NCBI GenBank assembly: GCA_024280755.1
Contig: JAJRPN010000039.1
Coordinates: forward strand, 1 to 64,000
Length of the DNA: 64,000 nt
Direction of reading: 5' to 3'
Source: Planctomycetota bacterium
Lineage (GTDB): Bacteria; Planctomycetota; Phycisphaerae; Phycisphaerales; UBA1924
Part shown: positions 51,545 through 60,175 of the stretch, in pieces
Layout: the number at the start of each line of letters is the position of its first letter
Numbering within the stretch: position 1 is the stretch's first letter
The notes under the pieces: model-generated
The model's database searches: none
The model's input: the letters and a program-made list of their open reading frames with translations, nothing else
What the model was told of the DNA's origin: nothing
Position numbers and translations under genes: made by a program

Positions 51545-51650
51545 TTAGCTGAGATAAAATTCCCCTAAAACATCTCGCCACTCATCGAGTGCCTTCACAT
51601 AAATAAACTGTTTCTTCACCTCATCCGCCTTGGGATGATTGGCGGCGGGA
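51545..51650 (-). pseudogene. Remnant copy of the 3' end of dus
   Basis: About 84 bases align with the last part of the dus gene (52212 onward) at about 80% identity. The minus-strand frame reads NHPKADEVKKQFIYVKALDE, against HHPKADEVKKQFIYVKTLEE in the dus product, and continues to a stop (TAA at 51545). Most differences are at third codon positions, so it diverged as coding sequence. No start or remaining domain is present; an ATG at 51676 could give a 43-residue product but has no ribosome site. The fragment flanks the 179-residue gene on the side opposite dus. Confidence 0.75.
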
Positions 51651-51682
51651 AGATGTTGGGTGTTGGACTGGTTCATGTTGGC

Positions 51683-52222
51683 TTAGAACTTCGATGGGCC
51701 GTTGTTGAGGGCCATGTTGATGAGCTTGACCATCTCGACTCGGTTCTTCGATGCGAGCATCCAGCCCGGGAGCTTGAAGACCCCTTGCGGGCGGCGATCG
51801 AGTTGGATATGGTCACGAATAGCAACGAGATGCTGACGATTGTAAGCCCACACTTCTCCATGTTGAGTGGGGACTCGCCAATAGAAACTGACCATGTCCT
51901 GCTGCTCTAACAGGAGAGATTTGCTGTGGCAACTCTCGCAAAGTATCCACATTGGGCCATGCCTGCGGCTCGTTCGGACTCTGCTGCAGCCTGCGGGTGT
52001 GTGGATGGTGGAAGATTCCACCACGATGCACCCTTTGCCGTCGTCTAACTCGATGACCTCGCTGGGGAGCGGCGAGTCCTCCAATGACAAACGGATCTCT
52101 TCAGGGTCCCCCTCGACTTCCTTCTTGAGTATGGCATAGCCACTCGCAGATTCGCAGCAAGACGGGCAAGCGTATTGCTCAGGCGACTGGGCCCATTGCA
52201 CTTGTGTTGATTCATTCGACAT
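51683..52222 (-). CDS. Zinc-finger-like hypothetical protein
   Basis: 179 residues, not recognised. CPSCC and CESCH motifs, about 75 residues apart, could together bind zinc. The rest (LEQQDMVSFYWRV, HLVAIRDHIQLDRRP) is mixed alpha/beta with no signal peptide. Its ATG overlaps the dus stop by 11 bases, so it is probably translated by coupling to dus. It is bracketed by two dus 3' ends, one functional and one remnant. A nucleic-acid-related role is only a guess. Confidence 0.6.
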   Translation of the reverse strand: MSNESTQVQWAQSPEQYACPSCCESASGYAILKKEVEGDPEEIRLSLEDSPLPSEVIELDDGKGCIVVESSTIHTPAGCSRVRTSRRHGPMWILCESCHSKSLLLEQQDMVSFYWRVPTQHGEVWAYNRQHLVAIRDHIQLDRRPQGVFKLPGWMLASKNRVEMVKLINMALNNGPSKF

Positions 52223-53432
52223 ACCATTGCTCCAATACTTCTCGCCACTCTTCGAGCGTTTTTACATAGATGAACTGTTTTTTTACTTCATCGGCTTTGG
52301 GATGATGGGCCGCGAACTTGATGCCGAACTTTCGCATGTTCTTGGCGGTCATGAGTTCGGGATCACGCGTGTGGGCATTGACTGCCAGGGCGAGATCGAA
52401 GTGTTGTTCGAGGACTTCGCGTTGCTCGGCGATGGTTGGAGTTTGTGGATCGTTGCCGGCGAGAATCATTCTTGCCTGGCGGAAGATCCATGGGTTGCCA
52501 ATGCACCCACGCGCGACGGACACGCCGGTGAGTCCGGTGTAGCCGATCATGCGGAAGATTTGGTTGACATCCCAGATATCGCCCGAGCCAAAGATGAGGC
52601 GTTCGGGGTTGCGATCGACGAGTCGCTTGAGTGGATCCCAGCGTGATGGGCCGAGGTATTTTTGTTCAACGGTTCGACCATGCACGGTGACCCAGGCGCA
52701 CCCAAGGTCATAGCAGGCATCGAAGAGGTAATCGAAGTTGGTCTGCATCTCTTGGGTGTCATCAAATGATCTTCGCATTTTGACCGTGACTGGGATCGCA
52801 TCAGGCACGGCATCACGAACAGCACGGAGAATGTGGATGGCGCCGGCGGGTTCTTTGAGCCAGTGCCCGCCTCGGGATTTTTTGGAGATTTTTTTCACCG
52901 GACAGGCGAGGTTGATATCGATGGCAGCAAAGGTGCCCGCCCCATCTGATCGCAGCTCGCCGATCCCGGAATCGACCATCTTGCGATATTCTTTATGCGA
53001 TCGCTTGCCCTGTTCGATCATCTTGACAGCCCCCGCTGCCATTTCGCCGGGATCATTCCCCATGATTTGCCCGACCAAAGGCGTGTCCTCGATGCCACCA
53101 GGGACATTGTCGTGGAGCTCACCCAGGTCGGCCTTCGCAAACCCTTTGCCACCAGCGAGTAAGGTGCGATCGAGCAGTGCCTCGGTGACGCACAGGGGAC
53201 AACCCTGCCTGCGTGCGATGATCCGCATGGCAGCGTCTGAATAGCCTGCAAGCCCGGCTTGATAGAACGGGGCATCGAAGCCGGGGATGAGCTGGGAGAT
53301 GCGTGGGTCCATGCCGGTCGGCCCGAACCGTGAAATCAGGTCTTTGGCAACTGTTTTTGGATCGATTTCTTGCGCACCTTCAGCGATCGCAAAGCTCGGC
53401 AGAGTGGCATTATTGTTCTGGTGATTGTCCAT
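52212..53432 (-). CDS. dus: tRNA-dihydrouridine synthase
   Basis: About 406 residues from the ATG at 53432; ATG at 53465 is possible too. FMN-dependent TIM barrel: a PGFDAPFYQAGLAGYSDAA beginning, the catalytic cysteine in INLACPVKKISKKSRGG, substrate residues in KMRRSFDD and VHGRTVEQKY, FGSGDIW and VARGCIGNPWIF for flavin phosphate binding. It reduces uridines in tRNA. A C-terminal helical domain (residues 330-406) ends in HHPKADEVKKQF. It has a longer N-terminus than usual with Asn/Gln-rich residues. It runs divergently from the lipoprotein gene. Confidence 0.92.
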   Translation of the reverse strand: MDNHQNNNATLPSFAIAEGAQEIDPKTVAKDLISRFGPTGMDPRISQLIPGFDAPFYQAGLAGYSDAAMRIIARRQGCPLCVTEALLDRTLLAGGKGFAKADLGELHDNVPGGIEDTPLVGQIMGNDPGEMAAGAVKMIEQGKRSHKEYRKMVDSGIGELRSDGAGTFAAIDINLACPVKKISKKSRGGHWLKEPAGAIHILRAVRDAVPDAIPVTVKMRRSFDDTQEMQTNFDYLFDACYDLGCAWVTVHGRTVEQKYLGPSRWDPLKRLVDRNPERLIFGSGDIWDVNQIFRMIGYTGLTGVSVARGCIGNPWIFRQARMILAGNDPQTPTIAEQREVLEQHFDLALAVNAHTRDPELMTAKNMRKFGIKFAAHHPKADEVKKQFIYVKTLEEWREVLEQWYVE

Positions 53433-53465
53433 TTGATCGCCGGGTTGGTTGCTTTGACAGCTCAT

Positions 53466-53951
53466 ATGTGGGACGATAGGAGGGTGAAGATCAAACAACC
53501 CAACTCAGCTCGCGTCCTCCTTCTTGTTTCCCTGCTCTTTTCAGGCGCATTGATGACCCTGATGGGCGGGTGTCAGCTCTTTAACGAGCAGCTCACCGCC
53601 CCGGCGCACTCGGCATATCCAGAAGAGATCACGCTTGGCGAGGTCTTCGATGTGCAGGTTTTCCGTGATGTGTCGCTGCTCAAGTTCACCAACACCACCA
53701 CGCGCGACTTTGGGCCTTCGGTAATCTGGCTCAACAAACGCTTCTCGCTCCCAATCCCAGGATTTGATTCTGGCGACACGGTCGAGCTCGATTTGCGCCA
53801 CTTTGTGGATGAGTTTGGCGATGTGTATCGGGCTGGCGGATTCTTTGCCCAGCGCACACCAGCCCCAGTGGTGCTTGTCCAAATCGAAACCGTTGAAAAC
53901 GAATCCCCGATCTTGCATGGCTTTGTTGTGGTTGAAAATAAGTACAATTGA
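53466..53951 (+). CDS. Predicted lipoprotein, unknown function
   Basis: About 161 residues if it begins at the ATG at 53466; a GTG at 53484 directly after GGAGG is too close to that site but possible. A lipobox LMGGC follows a hydrophobic stretch (LLLVSLLFSGALMT). The mature part is beta-rich (EVFDVQVFRDVSLLKFTNTT, VIWLNKRFSLPI, FDSGDTVELDLRHFVDEFG). No family recognised. It precedes the BshB-like gene by 78 bases on the same strand. The two ATGs of dus and this gene may abut as CATATG, so the divergent promoters must lie within the coding starts or the annotation of one start is too early. Confidence 0.65.
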   Translation: MWDDRRVKIKQPNSARVLLLVSLLFSGALMTLMGGCQLFNEQLTAPAHSAYPEEITLGEVFDVQVFRDVSLLKFTNTTTRDFGPSVIWLNKRFSLPIPGFDSGDTVELDLRHFVDEFGDVYRAGGFFAQRTPAPVVLVQIETVENESPILHGFVVVENKYN

Positions 53952-54029
53952 GTTCGATTGATGCAATAGAGTCAGCCGCTTGGCAGTTGACGGTGTGCAG
54001 GAACTGTTAGAAGCAAAGGCATCATCTTT

Positions 54030-54770
54030 ATGGCACGCATACTCATTGTCGGTCCACACCCAGACGATCAAGAACTGGGCATGGGCGGCACCATCATCAA
54101 ACTCGCTCAGCAAGGGCACGACATCCTCATCCTCGATGTAACCAACGGCGAACCAACGCCTTTGGGTTCGCCCGAGATCCGCAAAGGCGAAGCAGCAGCA
54201 GCCCTTGAGATTCTCAAAGAAAGTGCAACCGGCACCATCGAACGCTGGCTTTTGGATCTTCCCAACCGATTCGTCGAACACACCATCGAGAATCGCCACG
54301 CGCTCGCCGGGGTCATCCGAGCATGGCAGGCAACGGTCATCTTTACGACCTTCCCCGAAGATGCGCACCCAGACCATCGCGCAGTCACACGCTGCATCGA
54401 AGACGCACGATTTGATGCCAAGCTAAGCAAAATTGAGATGCCGGCGCCAATCGACGCATGGACCGGCGAGCAGAAAGAGCTCGGCCCAACGCTGTATCCA
54501 AAGTGGTTGTTCTACTACTACGCGACGCATCTGCGTTGGGTGGCCGACCCGAAGTTTGTCTTCGATATCAGTGGCACCCTCGATCAGAAAATGCGTTCAA
54601 TCAAGGCCTACGAGACCCAGTTTGTGCTTCCCGAGAAGAACCGAAAGGCTCTTGAATGGATCGAGGCGAGCGCGAAATACTTCGGCTCGCGCATTGGCTC
54701 GCAGGCTGGCGAACCGTTCTATACAAAAGAACCCATCGGGTTGACGGGCTTTGATTCATTGATCATGTGA
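54030..54770 (+). CDS. PIG-L family deacetylase, BshB1-like
   Basis: 246 residues. The zinc/active-site motif is GPHPDDQELGMGGT (His10, Asp12, Asp13), with the third ligand in DAHPDHRAV. LDVTNGEPTPLGSPEIRKGE and LPNRFVEHTIENR follow the pattern of the BshB1 group, which removes the acetyl group from GlcNAc-malate in bacillithiol synthesis; related members deacetylate other GlcNAc-linked molecules. A BshC-like protein is encoded at 24700. It could equally act in lipid or mycothiol-like pathways. It lies downstream of the lipoprotein gene. Confidence 0.8.
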   Translation: MARILIVGPHPDDQELGMGGTIIKLAQQGHDILILDVTNGEPTPLGSPEIRKGEAAAALEILKESATGTIERWLLDLPNRFVEHTIENRHALAGVIRAWQATVIFTTFPEDAHPDHRAVTRCIEDARFDAKLSKIEMPAPIDAWTGEQKELGPTLYPKWLFYYYATHLRWVADPKFVFDISGTLDQKMRSIKAYETQFVLPEKNRKALEWIEASAKYFGSRIGSQAGEPFYTKEPIGLTGFDSLIM

Positions 54771-54789
54771 TTGAAAACCAGCTCTGCGT

Positions 54790-55272
54790 TTATTGACTCA
54801 CACGAAAGCTGTAGCCATTGCCCGAGGTTTGAAACCGTCCGGTGTTGAGCACGCCATCGTCGAGAAATGCGTCGAGGGCGAGGGCGTCTGCGATTGATGG
54901 AGCAGCACTTGTTGCTGAAGGCTGGATCGAGATGGTGATGGTTTTTACGCTGCCCGATACTTTATTGTTGTAGTCGTACACACCACCGATTGGGCATGTC
55001 TTTGTGAAAGGGTTTGCGCCTTTGAAGTTATCACGAACCTCTGGAGGCATCACGCCAGCAGCAGTTTCGGCTGGCCAATACCCCTTGTTCGTATTGTGAT
55101 GATCCATCGCTTTGGCCATCCCGAGAATATCTTCGCCGGCGGATACAACAGAGACTTCTGATTGCGCACCGGCAAAGCGGGGCACGACCATTGCTGCAAG
55201 AATCCCGATCACGATGATCACAATAACCAACTCAATAAGTGTAAATCCGTTCCCAATAATTCGCTTGTTCAT
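54790..55272 (-). CDS. Type II secretion/type IV pilin-like pseudopilin
   Basis: 160 residues. The prepilin cleavage motif is NGFTLIELVIVIIVIGILAA, with cleavage after Gly8 and Glu at +5 of the mature protein. The C-terminal body has the GspG-like fold pattern (TNKGYWPAE..., a single disulphide-less domain). Pseudopilins assemble at the inner membrane to drive secretion or pilus growth. No other secretion gene is adjacent. Planctomycetes often carry scattered single pseudopilins, so its system is unknown. The gene converges on the BshB-like gene with 19 bases between stops. Confidence 0.85.
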   Translation of the reverse strand: MNKRIIGNGFTLIELVIVIIVIGILAAMVVPRFAGAQSEVSVVSAGEDILGMAKAMDHHNTNKGYWPAETAAGVMPPEVRDNFKGANPFTKTCPIGGVYDYNNKVSGSVKTITISIQPSATSAAPSIADALALDAFLDDGVLNTGRFQTSGNGYSFRVSQ

Positions 55273-55375
55273 ACATCAGCCCTTTGCGTTCAGGTCGTTG
55301 AATCCATGTCCCTTTGATAACACGAGGACTATCGAGCGATTCGAGTACCGAATTGACCGCTGGTCGAAAAGTGAT

Positions 55376-55430
55376 GTGGGTTAGGCACCGGACATACCGG
55401 CTGTCCCCCATGATTTACTTTTTTATGTCC
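55376..55430. repeat. Structured intergenic sequence upstream of mgtE
   Basis: On the minus strand GGACAgccggtaTGTCC (and CCGG twice) can fold as a small hairpin, and the T-run that follows is tttttta-rich on the plus strand. The sequence resembles in style the palindromes of transposase-associated repeats. No promoter for mgtE was firmly placed. Confidence 0.3.
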
Positions 55431-55497
55431 GAGAACATCCCAGAGACAGTGATACACGATGCCCTTTAGGTTGATAAGATCATGCGTGCCCACCTCG

Positions 55498-56874
55498 ATG
55501 ACCCATCTTCTTGAACCCGATCTCCAAAGCATGATCGATGAGCAGGCCTATCGCGAAATTCGTGATTCGCTCATTGTTATCGAGCCTGCGGACATCGCTG
55601 ACTTAATCGAAGCATTGCCCGCAGAGTCGGCGGTCATCACTTTTCGGGTGCTTCCCCGCGAGCTCGCCGCAGCTACCTTTGCTGATTTAGCCCAACGGGC
55701 GCAAGAATCACTGCTCAAAGAACTAGGAACCGAGAAATCTGCTCGGCTCATTGAATCGATGGACCCAGACGACCGGGCTGCGATGCTCGATGAACTCCCC
55801 GTCGAGGTTTCGACCCAGCTCATCGCCCGGTTCTCGCCTGAGAATCGAAAAATAACGCAGGCGATCCTCGGATACGCTCCCGATTCGGTCGGGCGATTGA
55901 TGACCCCGGACTATGTTCGGCTACGCGCAGACTGGAGCATCCAGACCGCCCTGATGCATGTGCGCCAATACGGACGCAATGCCGAGACTGTGGACTGGGT
56001 CTTTGTGATCGATGACGAGGGCGAGCTGATCGACGATATCCATATCCGCGACCTGCTCCTTGCCGATCCAGATTCTTCGGTTCGTGATTTGATGGACGAT
56101 GAGTTCATTGCGCTCTTCGCGATCGACGATCGCGAAGAAGCGGTGCGCGTGATGGGTCGGTATGACCGCACGGCATTACCAGTCGTCGACTCGCTCGGTT
56201 TGCTCGTCGGGATCGTCACGGCGGATGATGTTGCTGATGTCGCTGAAGAAGAGTTTACTGAAGATGTCCAAAAACTTGGTGGTATGAAAGCACTCGATGC
56301 ACCCTACACCACCACCTCGGTGATGGGCATGTACCGCAAGCGAGGCGTGTGGCTCGCGGGATTGTTCTTGATTCAGGTGTTTACGATTTCCATCATGGCG
56401 TTCTTTGGTGATGCGCTCGAAAAAGCGGTGGTGCTCGCGATCTTTGTCCCAATGATCATCGCTTCGGGCGGCAACACCGGCACCCAAGCAGCGAGCCTGC
56501 TCGTTCGCGCGATCGCCGTCGAAGAGGTTCGGCTGAACGCATGGTGGCGGATCATGCGCAAGGAGCTGCTAACTGGGCTGTGCCTGGGCTTAACACTCGC
56601 TGCGATTGGAATCGCGGTCGTCTGGGGACTCTCGCTCACATCCATGCTCAACACCCCGTATCTTTGGCCTTTAGCGTTTACAGTGAGTGGCGCAGTGTTC
56701 ATTATTGTAATCTGGGGAACACTCATCGGCTCGATGTTCCCGCTCATCCTCGAACGCCTTGGCATGGACCCGGCCGCCTCGTCGTCGCCTTTGGTTGCAA
56801 CGCTGATGGATGTATCGGGCCTGACGATTTACTTCCTTGTCGCGATGGTGCTGCTTCGTGGAACGATCCTCTAA
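55498..56874 (+). CDS. mgtE: Magnesium transporter MgtE
   Basis: About 458 residues from the ATG at 55498; an earlier in-frame ATG at 55459 would add 13 residues. Cytoplasmic N domain (helical repeats, LIEALPAESAVITFRVLP), two CBS domains (about 130-250: VIDDEGELIDDI and LGLLVGIVTADDVADV), then five membrane helices with the selectivity-type segment GGNTGTQAASLLVRAIA and a final helix. It is a magnesium channel gated by cytosolic Mg. The gene is followed after 32 bases by the PhoX-like gene, likely on the same transcript. Confidence 0.93.
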   Translation: MTHLLEPDLQSMIDEQAYREIRDSLIVIEPADIADLIEALPAESAVITFRVLPRELAAATFADLAQRAQESLLKELGTEKSARLIESMDPDDRAAMLDELPVEVSTQLIARFSPENRKITQAILGYAPDSVGRLMTPDYVRLRADWSIQTALMHVRQYGRNAETVDWVFVIDDEGELIDDIHIRDLLLADPDSSVRDLMDDEFIALFAIDDREEAVRVMGRYDRTALPVVDSLGLLVGIVTADDVADVAEEEFTEDVQKLGGMKALDAPYTTTSVMGMYRKRGVWLAGLFLIQVFTISIMAFFGDALEKAVVLAIFVPMIIASGGNTGTQAASLLVRAIAVEEVRLNAWWRIMRKELLTGLCLGLTLAAIGIAVVWGLSLTSMLNTPYLWPLAFTVSGAVFIIVIWGTLIGSMFPLILERLGMDPAASSSPLVATLMDVSGLTIYFLVAMVLLRGTIL

Positions 56875-56906
56875 ACCTGCTTGATACCTTCGCCCTATGA
56901 TTACGC

Positions 56907-58301
56907 ATGAATCCCATCACTCGACGCCATTTTCTTTCCCGCTCTTCATCGGTTGCCATCGGGTTCTCAGGGCTCGCAGCATCGCTCGCACGCGGCTCAA
57001 CCACATCGCTTCTTGATGCGATCAATGCAATTGACAACGATGCCGTTGGGTTTGGGCCTTTGGTTGCTGATCCCAATGGCATTCTCGATCTGCCCGCAGG
57101 CTTTTCCTACAAAATCATCTCAAAGATCGGCGAGGTGATGGACGACGGGTTCCATGTGCCGGGCAAGCACGATGCAATGGGTGCGTTCCCGTTTATCGCT
57201 GAAGACGGCTCGGTTGATCCCGATCGCACGATCATCATCCGCAATCATGAAATCGAAGACGCCCACAAAACCACCGGCCCGTTCGATACACAAGAAGCCA
57301 TTGATCGGCTCGACCCATCAACAGTCTACGACATGGGACACGGTCGCCCATCGCGCGGCGGCACGACCACACTCATCTACAACACCAAGCTGGGCAAACT
57401 CGAACAACACTGGCTCTCACTGGCGGGCACCGAACGCAACTGTGCTGGCGGAATCACCCCTCGCAATACTTGGCTCACCTGCGAAGAAACCTCGCGTGTG
57501 AAGGGCTATCGCTTTGAGCAAGACCATGGCTATGTGTTCGAAGTGCCTGCAACGACTTCGCCTGCGATGGCAGCCCCAAAGCCAATTAAAGCGATGGGAC
57601 GGTTCATGCACGAGGCATGCTGCACCGATCCAAACACCGGCATTGTGTACATGACCGAAGATCGCCACGATGGTTTGATCTATCGCTATGTCCCAATCGA
57701 CTCAGACGATTTGCACGCGGGCGGCCGGCTTGAAGTTCTACGCATCGACCACACGCCGAGCTTTGACACACGCAACTGGGACACCCAAAGCGTCAAGGTT
57801 GGACAACGCATGGCTGCCAAGTGGATCCCCATTGATGATGTGCAATCGCCCAAAGATGACCTGCGCTATCGCGGGTTTAGCATGGGCGCCGCTCGCTTCG
57901 CCCGCGGCGAAGGAATGTGGTGGGGAAACGACAGCGTCTACTTCGCCGCCACCACCGGCGGGCACACCTACTCGGGTCAGCTCTGGCGATTGATCCCGAG
58001 CAACGAAGGCTTCGCTGATATCCTCGAACTCTTCATCGAGCCCAACGATCCGAGCGTGCTCGAACGGGCAGACAATATCACCTTCTCGCCTTGGGGCGAT
58101 ATTGTGGTGTGCGAAGATGAAAATAAGCCGCCGCATTTGGTCGGGGTGACGATGGAGGGTGAGCTGTATCGCATCGCGCGCAACGCAACGAGCAACTCCG
58201 AGTTCGCCGGCGCAGTGTTCTCGCCAGACGGCTCAACCCTCTTCGTCAACCTCCAAGGGCACGGCTGGACCCTGGCGATTACTGGGCCTTGGAAGAAATA
58301 G
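56907..58301 (+). CDS. PhoX-like phosphatase (DUF839)
   Basis: 464 residues. A twin-arginine signal peptide (TRRHFLSRSSSVAIGF) directs the folded protein across the membrane. Conserved DUF839/PhoX blocks are visible: IIRNHEIE, GRPSRGGTTTL, LAGTERNCAGGITPRNTWLT, MGRFMHEACC, YMTEDRHDGLIY and GDIVVCEDENKPPHLVG. PhoX enzymes use iron and calcium to hydrolyse phosphate esters outside the cytoplasm. It sits 32 bases after mgtE. Phosphate-porin and PhoBR genes at 37-46 kb fit with a Pho theme. Confidence 0.85.
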   Translation: MNPITRRHFLSRSSSVAIGFSGLAASLARGSTTSLLDAINAIDNDAVGFGPLVADPNGILDLPAGFSYKIISKIGEVMDDGFHVPGKHDAMGAFPFIAEDGSVDPDRTIIIRNHEIEDAHKTTGPFDTQEAIDRLDPSTVYDMGHGRPSRGGTTTLIYNTKLGKLEQHWLSLAGTERNCAGGITPRNTWLTCEETSRVKGYRFEQDHGYVFEVPATTSPAMAAPKPIKAMGRFMHEACCTDPNTGIVYMTEDRHDGLIYRYVPIDSDDLHAGGRLEVLRIDHTPSFDTRNWDTQSVKVGQRMAAKWIPIDDVQSPKDDLRYRGFSMGAARFARGEGMWWGNDSVYFAATTGGHTYSGQLWRLIPSNEGFADILELFIEPNDPSVLERADNITFSPWGDIVVCEDENKPPHLVGVTMEGELYRIARNATSNSEFAGAVFSPDGSTLFVNLQGHGWTLAITGPWKK

Positions 58302-58312
58302 GTCTAGACAAA

Positions 58313-58339
58313 AGAACAGCGGGCAAAACCCGCTGTTCT
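58313..58339 (-). terminator. Terminator between PhoX-like and M3 peptidase genes
   Basis: An 11-bp perfect stem AGAACAGCGGG/CCCGCTGTTCT with loop caaaa. On the minus strand TTTTGTC follows, so it mainly ends the M3 gene (stop 58365); the plus strand has only A residues after the stem. Confidence 0.8.
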
Positions 58340-58364
58340 AAAAAGCATTCGATTGCTCTCTGAT

Positions 58365-60110
58365 TTATTCTGGCAGCTTGTCGAGTTCGCTTTGAACGCG
58401 CTTCACGAGCCTGCCAACGGTTTCGTCGCCGAAGTCGAATGGTAAACCGGCGGCTTTAAACAGTTCAGGCAATGGCATCGAGCCGCCGAGCTTGAGCGAC
58501 TTCTTGTATGCTTCCAACGCGGCCTCTTCGCCTTGCTCGAGGCTGATGAGCCAGATGCCCAACGCGCCGAGCTGGGCGATGCCATACTCGACATAATAGA
58601 ACGGCGAGCCGAAAAGATGACCCTGACGCTGCCATACAAACTTGCGTTCTTCTTCAAGACCATCCCAATCGACACGATGCCCCTGCATCCCGAATCGCTC
58701 TTCGAGCTTGAGCCACTGGGCGGCCCGCTCATCTTGCGTGTGTGTCGGGTTCTGATAGACCCAGTGCTGGAACGCATCAATCGTAGCGATCCAAGGCAAG
58801 AGACTAATCGAGCCTTCGAGTTGCTTGCGACGAGCACGGTTCGCATCGGCTTCGCTTGGATAGAACGCATCCCAATACGGCATGGTCAAGAGTTCCATCG
58901 TCATCGATGCCACCTCGGCATACTCGATCGGCGAACTGCGATACCAGACCAAAGGCTCGTCCACACAGAACATCGAATGGAACGCATGACCTGCTTCATG
59001 CACCATCGTTTCGACATCGCGGTGCTGACCGGCAGCGTTCATAAAGATGAACGGGATTCGGCTCCGATCACGGAAGTAGAGATAGCCGCCCGGGGCTTTG
59101 CCCTTGCGTGAATCAAGATCGAGCATCGCGCCGTCTGCGGTGCCTTGCGTGTTCGATCCATCGCCCATAGTCGCAAACATCTTGGCGAGTTCTGGCGAGA
59201 GTTGATCGAACGCTTTCTGTGTCTTCGCGATCAGATCGACGCCACCTTCGAATGGCTTGAGCGGAGCCTGGCTCTTGGGATCGACTGCCAAGTCCCAAGG
59301 GCGCAACGCATCGAGCCCAAGCTCTTGCTTGCGGTTGGCATCGAGCTTGGCAACAAAGGGCATCACATGCTTTTCGATTGCATCATGAAACGCGAAACAA
59401 GTTTCAGGTGTGTAATCAAAGCGGCGCTTTGAATGAAACGAATGCTCAACAAAGCTATTTAGTCCGGCGTTTTTAGAAACCTGATCACGCTTGGAAACCA
59501 ACGCATCATAAATCTCGCTAATCCGAGGCTGATCGGTCAAACGACGAGCAGCGACCTTACGCCAAGCATCTTCACGGATCGAACGATCGCTCGATTCGCC
59601 ATACTTGCCCATCATTGGCATTGTTCGTTCTTCGCCGTCGAACTCGACGGTCATCTTGCCGCAAATCTTGTCGTACTCTTGATCAAGCTTGGCGATTTCG
59701 GTTTCGATATCGACATTCTCTTGACGGAACAAATCAACATCCGCTTTGGTATCGCGGAAGAGAACTGCATGGTGCCCGTCGGTAAGCCCAAACTCTTGTG
59801 CAAGAGCAGCGAACTTCTTATCAAGTTCAAAGCTGATCGGCTTGACCTTGGGAACAACATTGGAGATAAACGAGGTGTACGCAGCCTGCTTCTCGTCACT
59901 TTCGGTATCGCAGGTCATATCGATATAGGTGTTCGCGCCCGATTCGCCGATCGCGGCTTCGAGTTCTGAACGGTCGATGAGCCATTGCTCAAGCTCGCCC
60001 TTCGAGTTCACATCGCGAGAAAGCAACGCGCTCATCAAAGGCTCAATGTTTTCCCACTTGGTCCCGTCGAGAACCTGTGGGACAAAGTCGGTGATTGGTG
60101 CAGATGTCAT
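58365..60110 (-). CDS. M3 family oligopeptidase (PepF-like)
   Basis: 581 residues. The zinc motif is HEAGHAFHS (HExxH) in METMVHEAGHAFHSMFC, and the third ligand glutamate falls in IEYAEVASMTMELLTMPYWD. A long helical N-terminal region and C-terminal YVEYGIAQLGALGIW complete the M3 fold; length matches oligoendopeptidase F. It would degrade small cytosolic peptides and is not exported. It lies 65 bases upstream of nothing on its strand but after a cca-like gene with a 65-base gap, so may share its transcript. Confidence 0.92.
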   Translation of the reverse strand: MTSAPITDFVPQVLDGTKWENIEPLMSALLSRDVNSKGELEQWLIDRSELEAAIGESGANTYIDMTCDTESDEKQAAYTSFISNVVPKVKPISFELDKKFAALAQEFGLTDGHHAVLFRDTKADVDLFRQENVDIETEIAKLDQEYDKICGKMTVEFDGEERTMPMMGKYGESSDRSIREDAWRKVAARRLTDQPRISEIYDALVSKRDQVSKNAGLNSFVEHSFHSKRRFDYTPETCFAFHDAIEKHVMPFVAKLDANRKQELGLDALRPWDLAVDPKSQAPLKPFEGGVDLIAKTQKAFDQLSPELAKMFATMGDGSNTQGTADGAMLDLDSRKGKAPGGYLYFRDRSRIPFIFMNAAGQHRDVETMVHEAGHAFHSMFCVDEPLVWYRSSPIEYAEVASMTMELLTMPYWDAFYPSEADANRARRKQLEGSISLLPWIATIDAFQHWVYQNPTHTQDERAAQWLKLEERFGMQGHRVDWDGLEEERKFVWQRQGHLFGSPFYYVEYGIAQLGALGIWLISLEQGEEAALEAYKKSLKLGGSMPLPELFKAAGLPFDFGDETVGRLVKRVQSELDKLPE

Positions 60111-60175
60111 GTCGATCTCCTATTCAAACGCCTCGTTGCGAGACGCGATCTACTCATTTTTACTTCATTTTCTGA

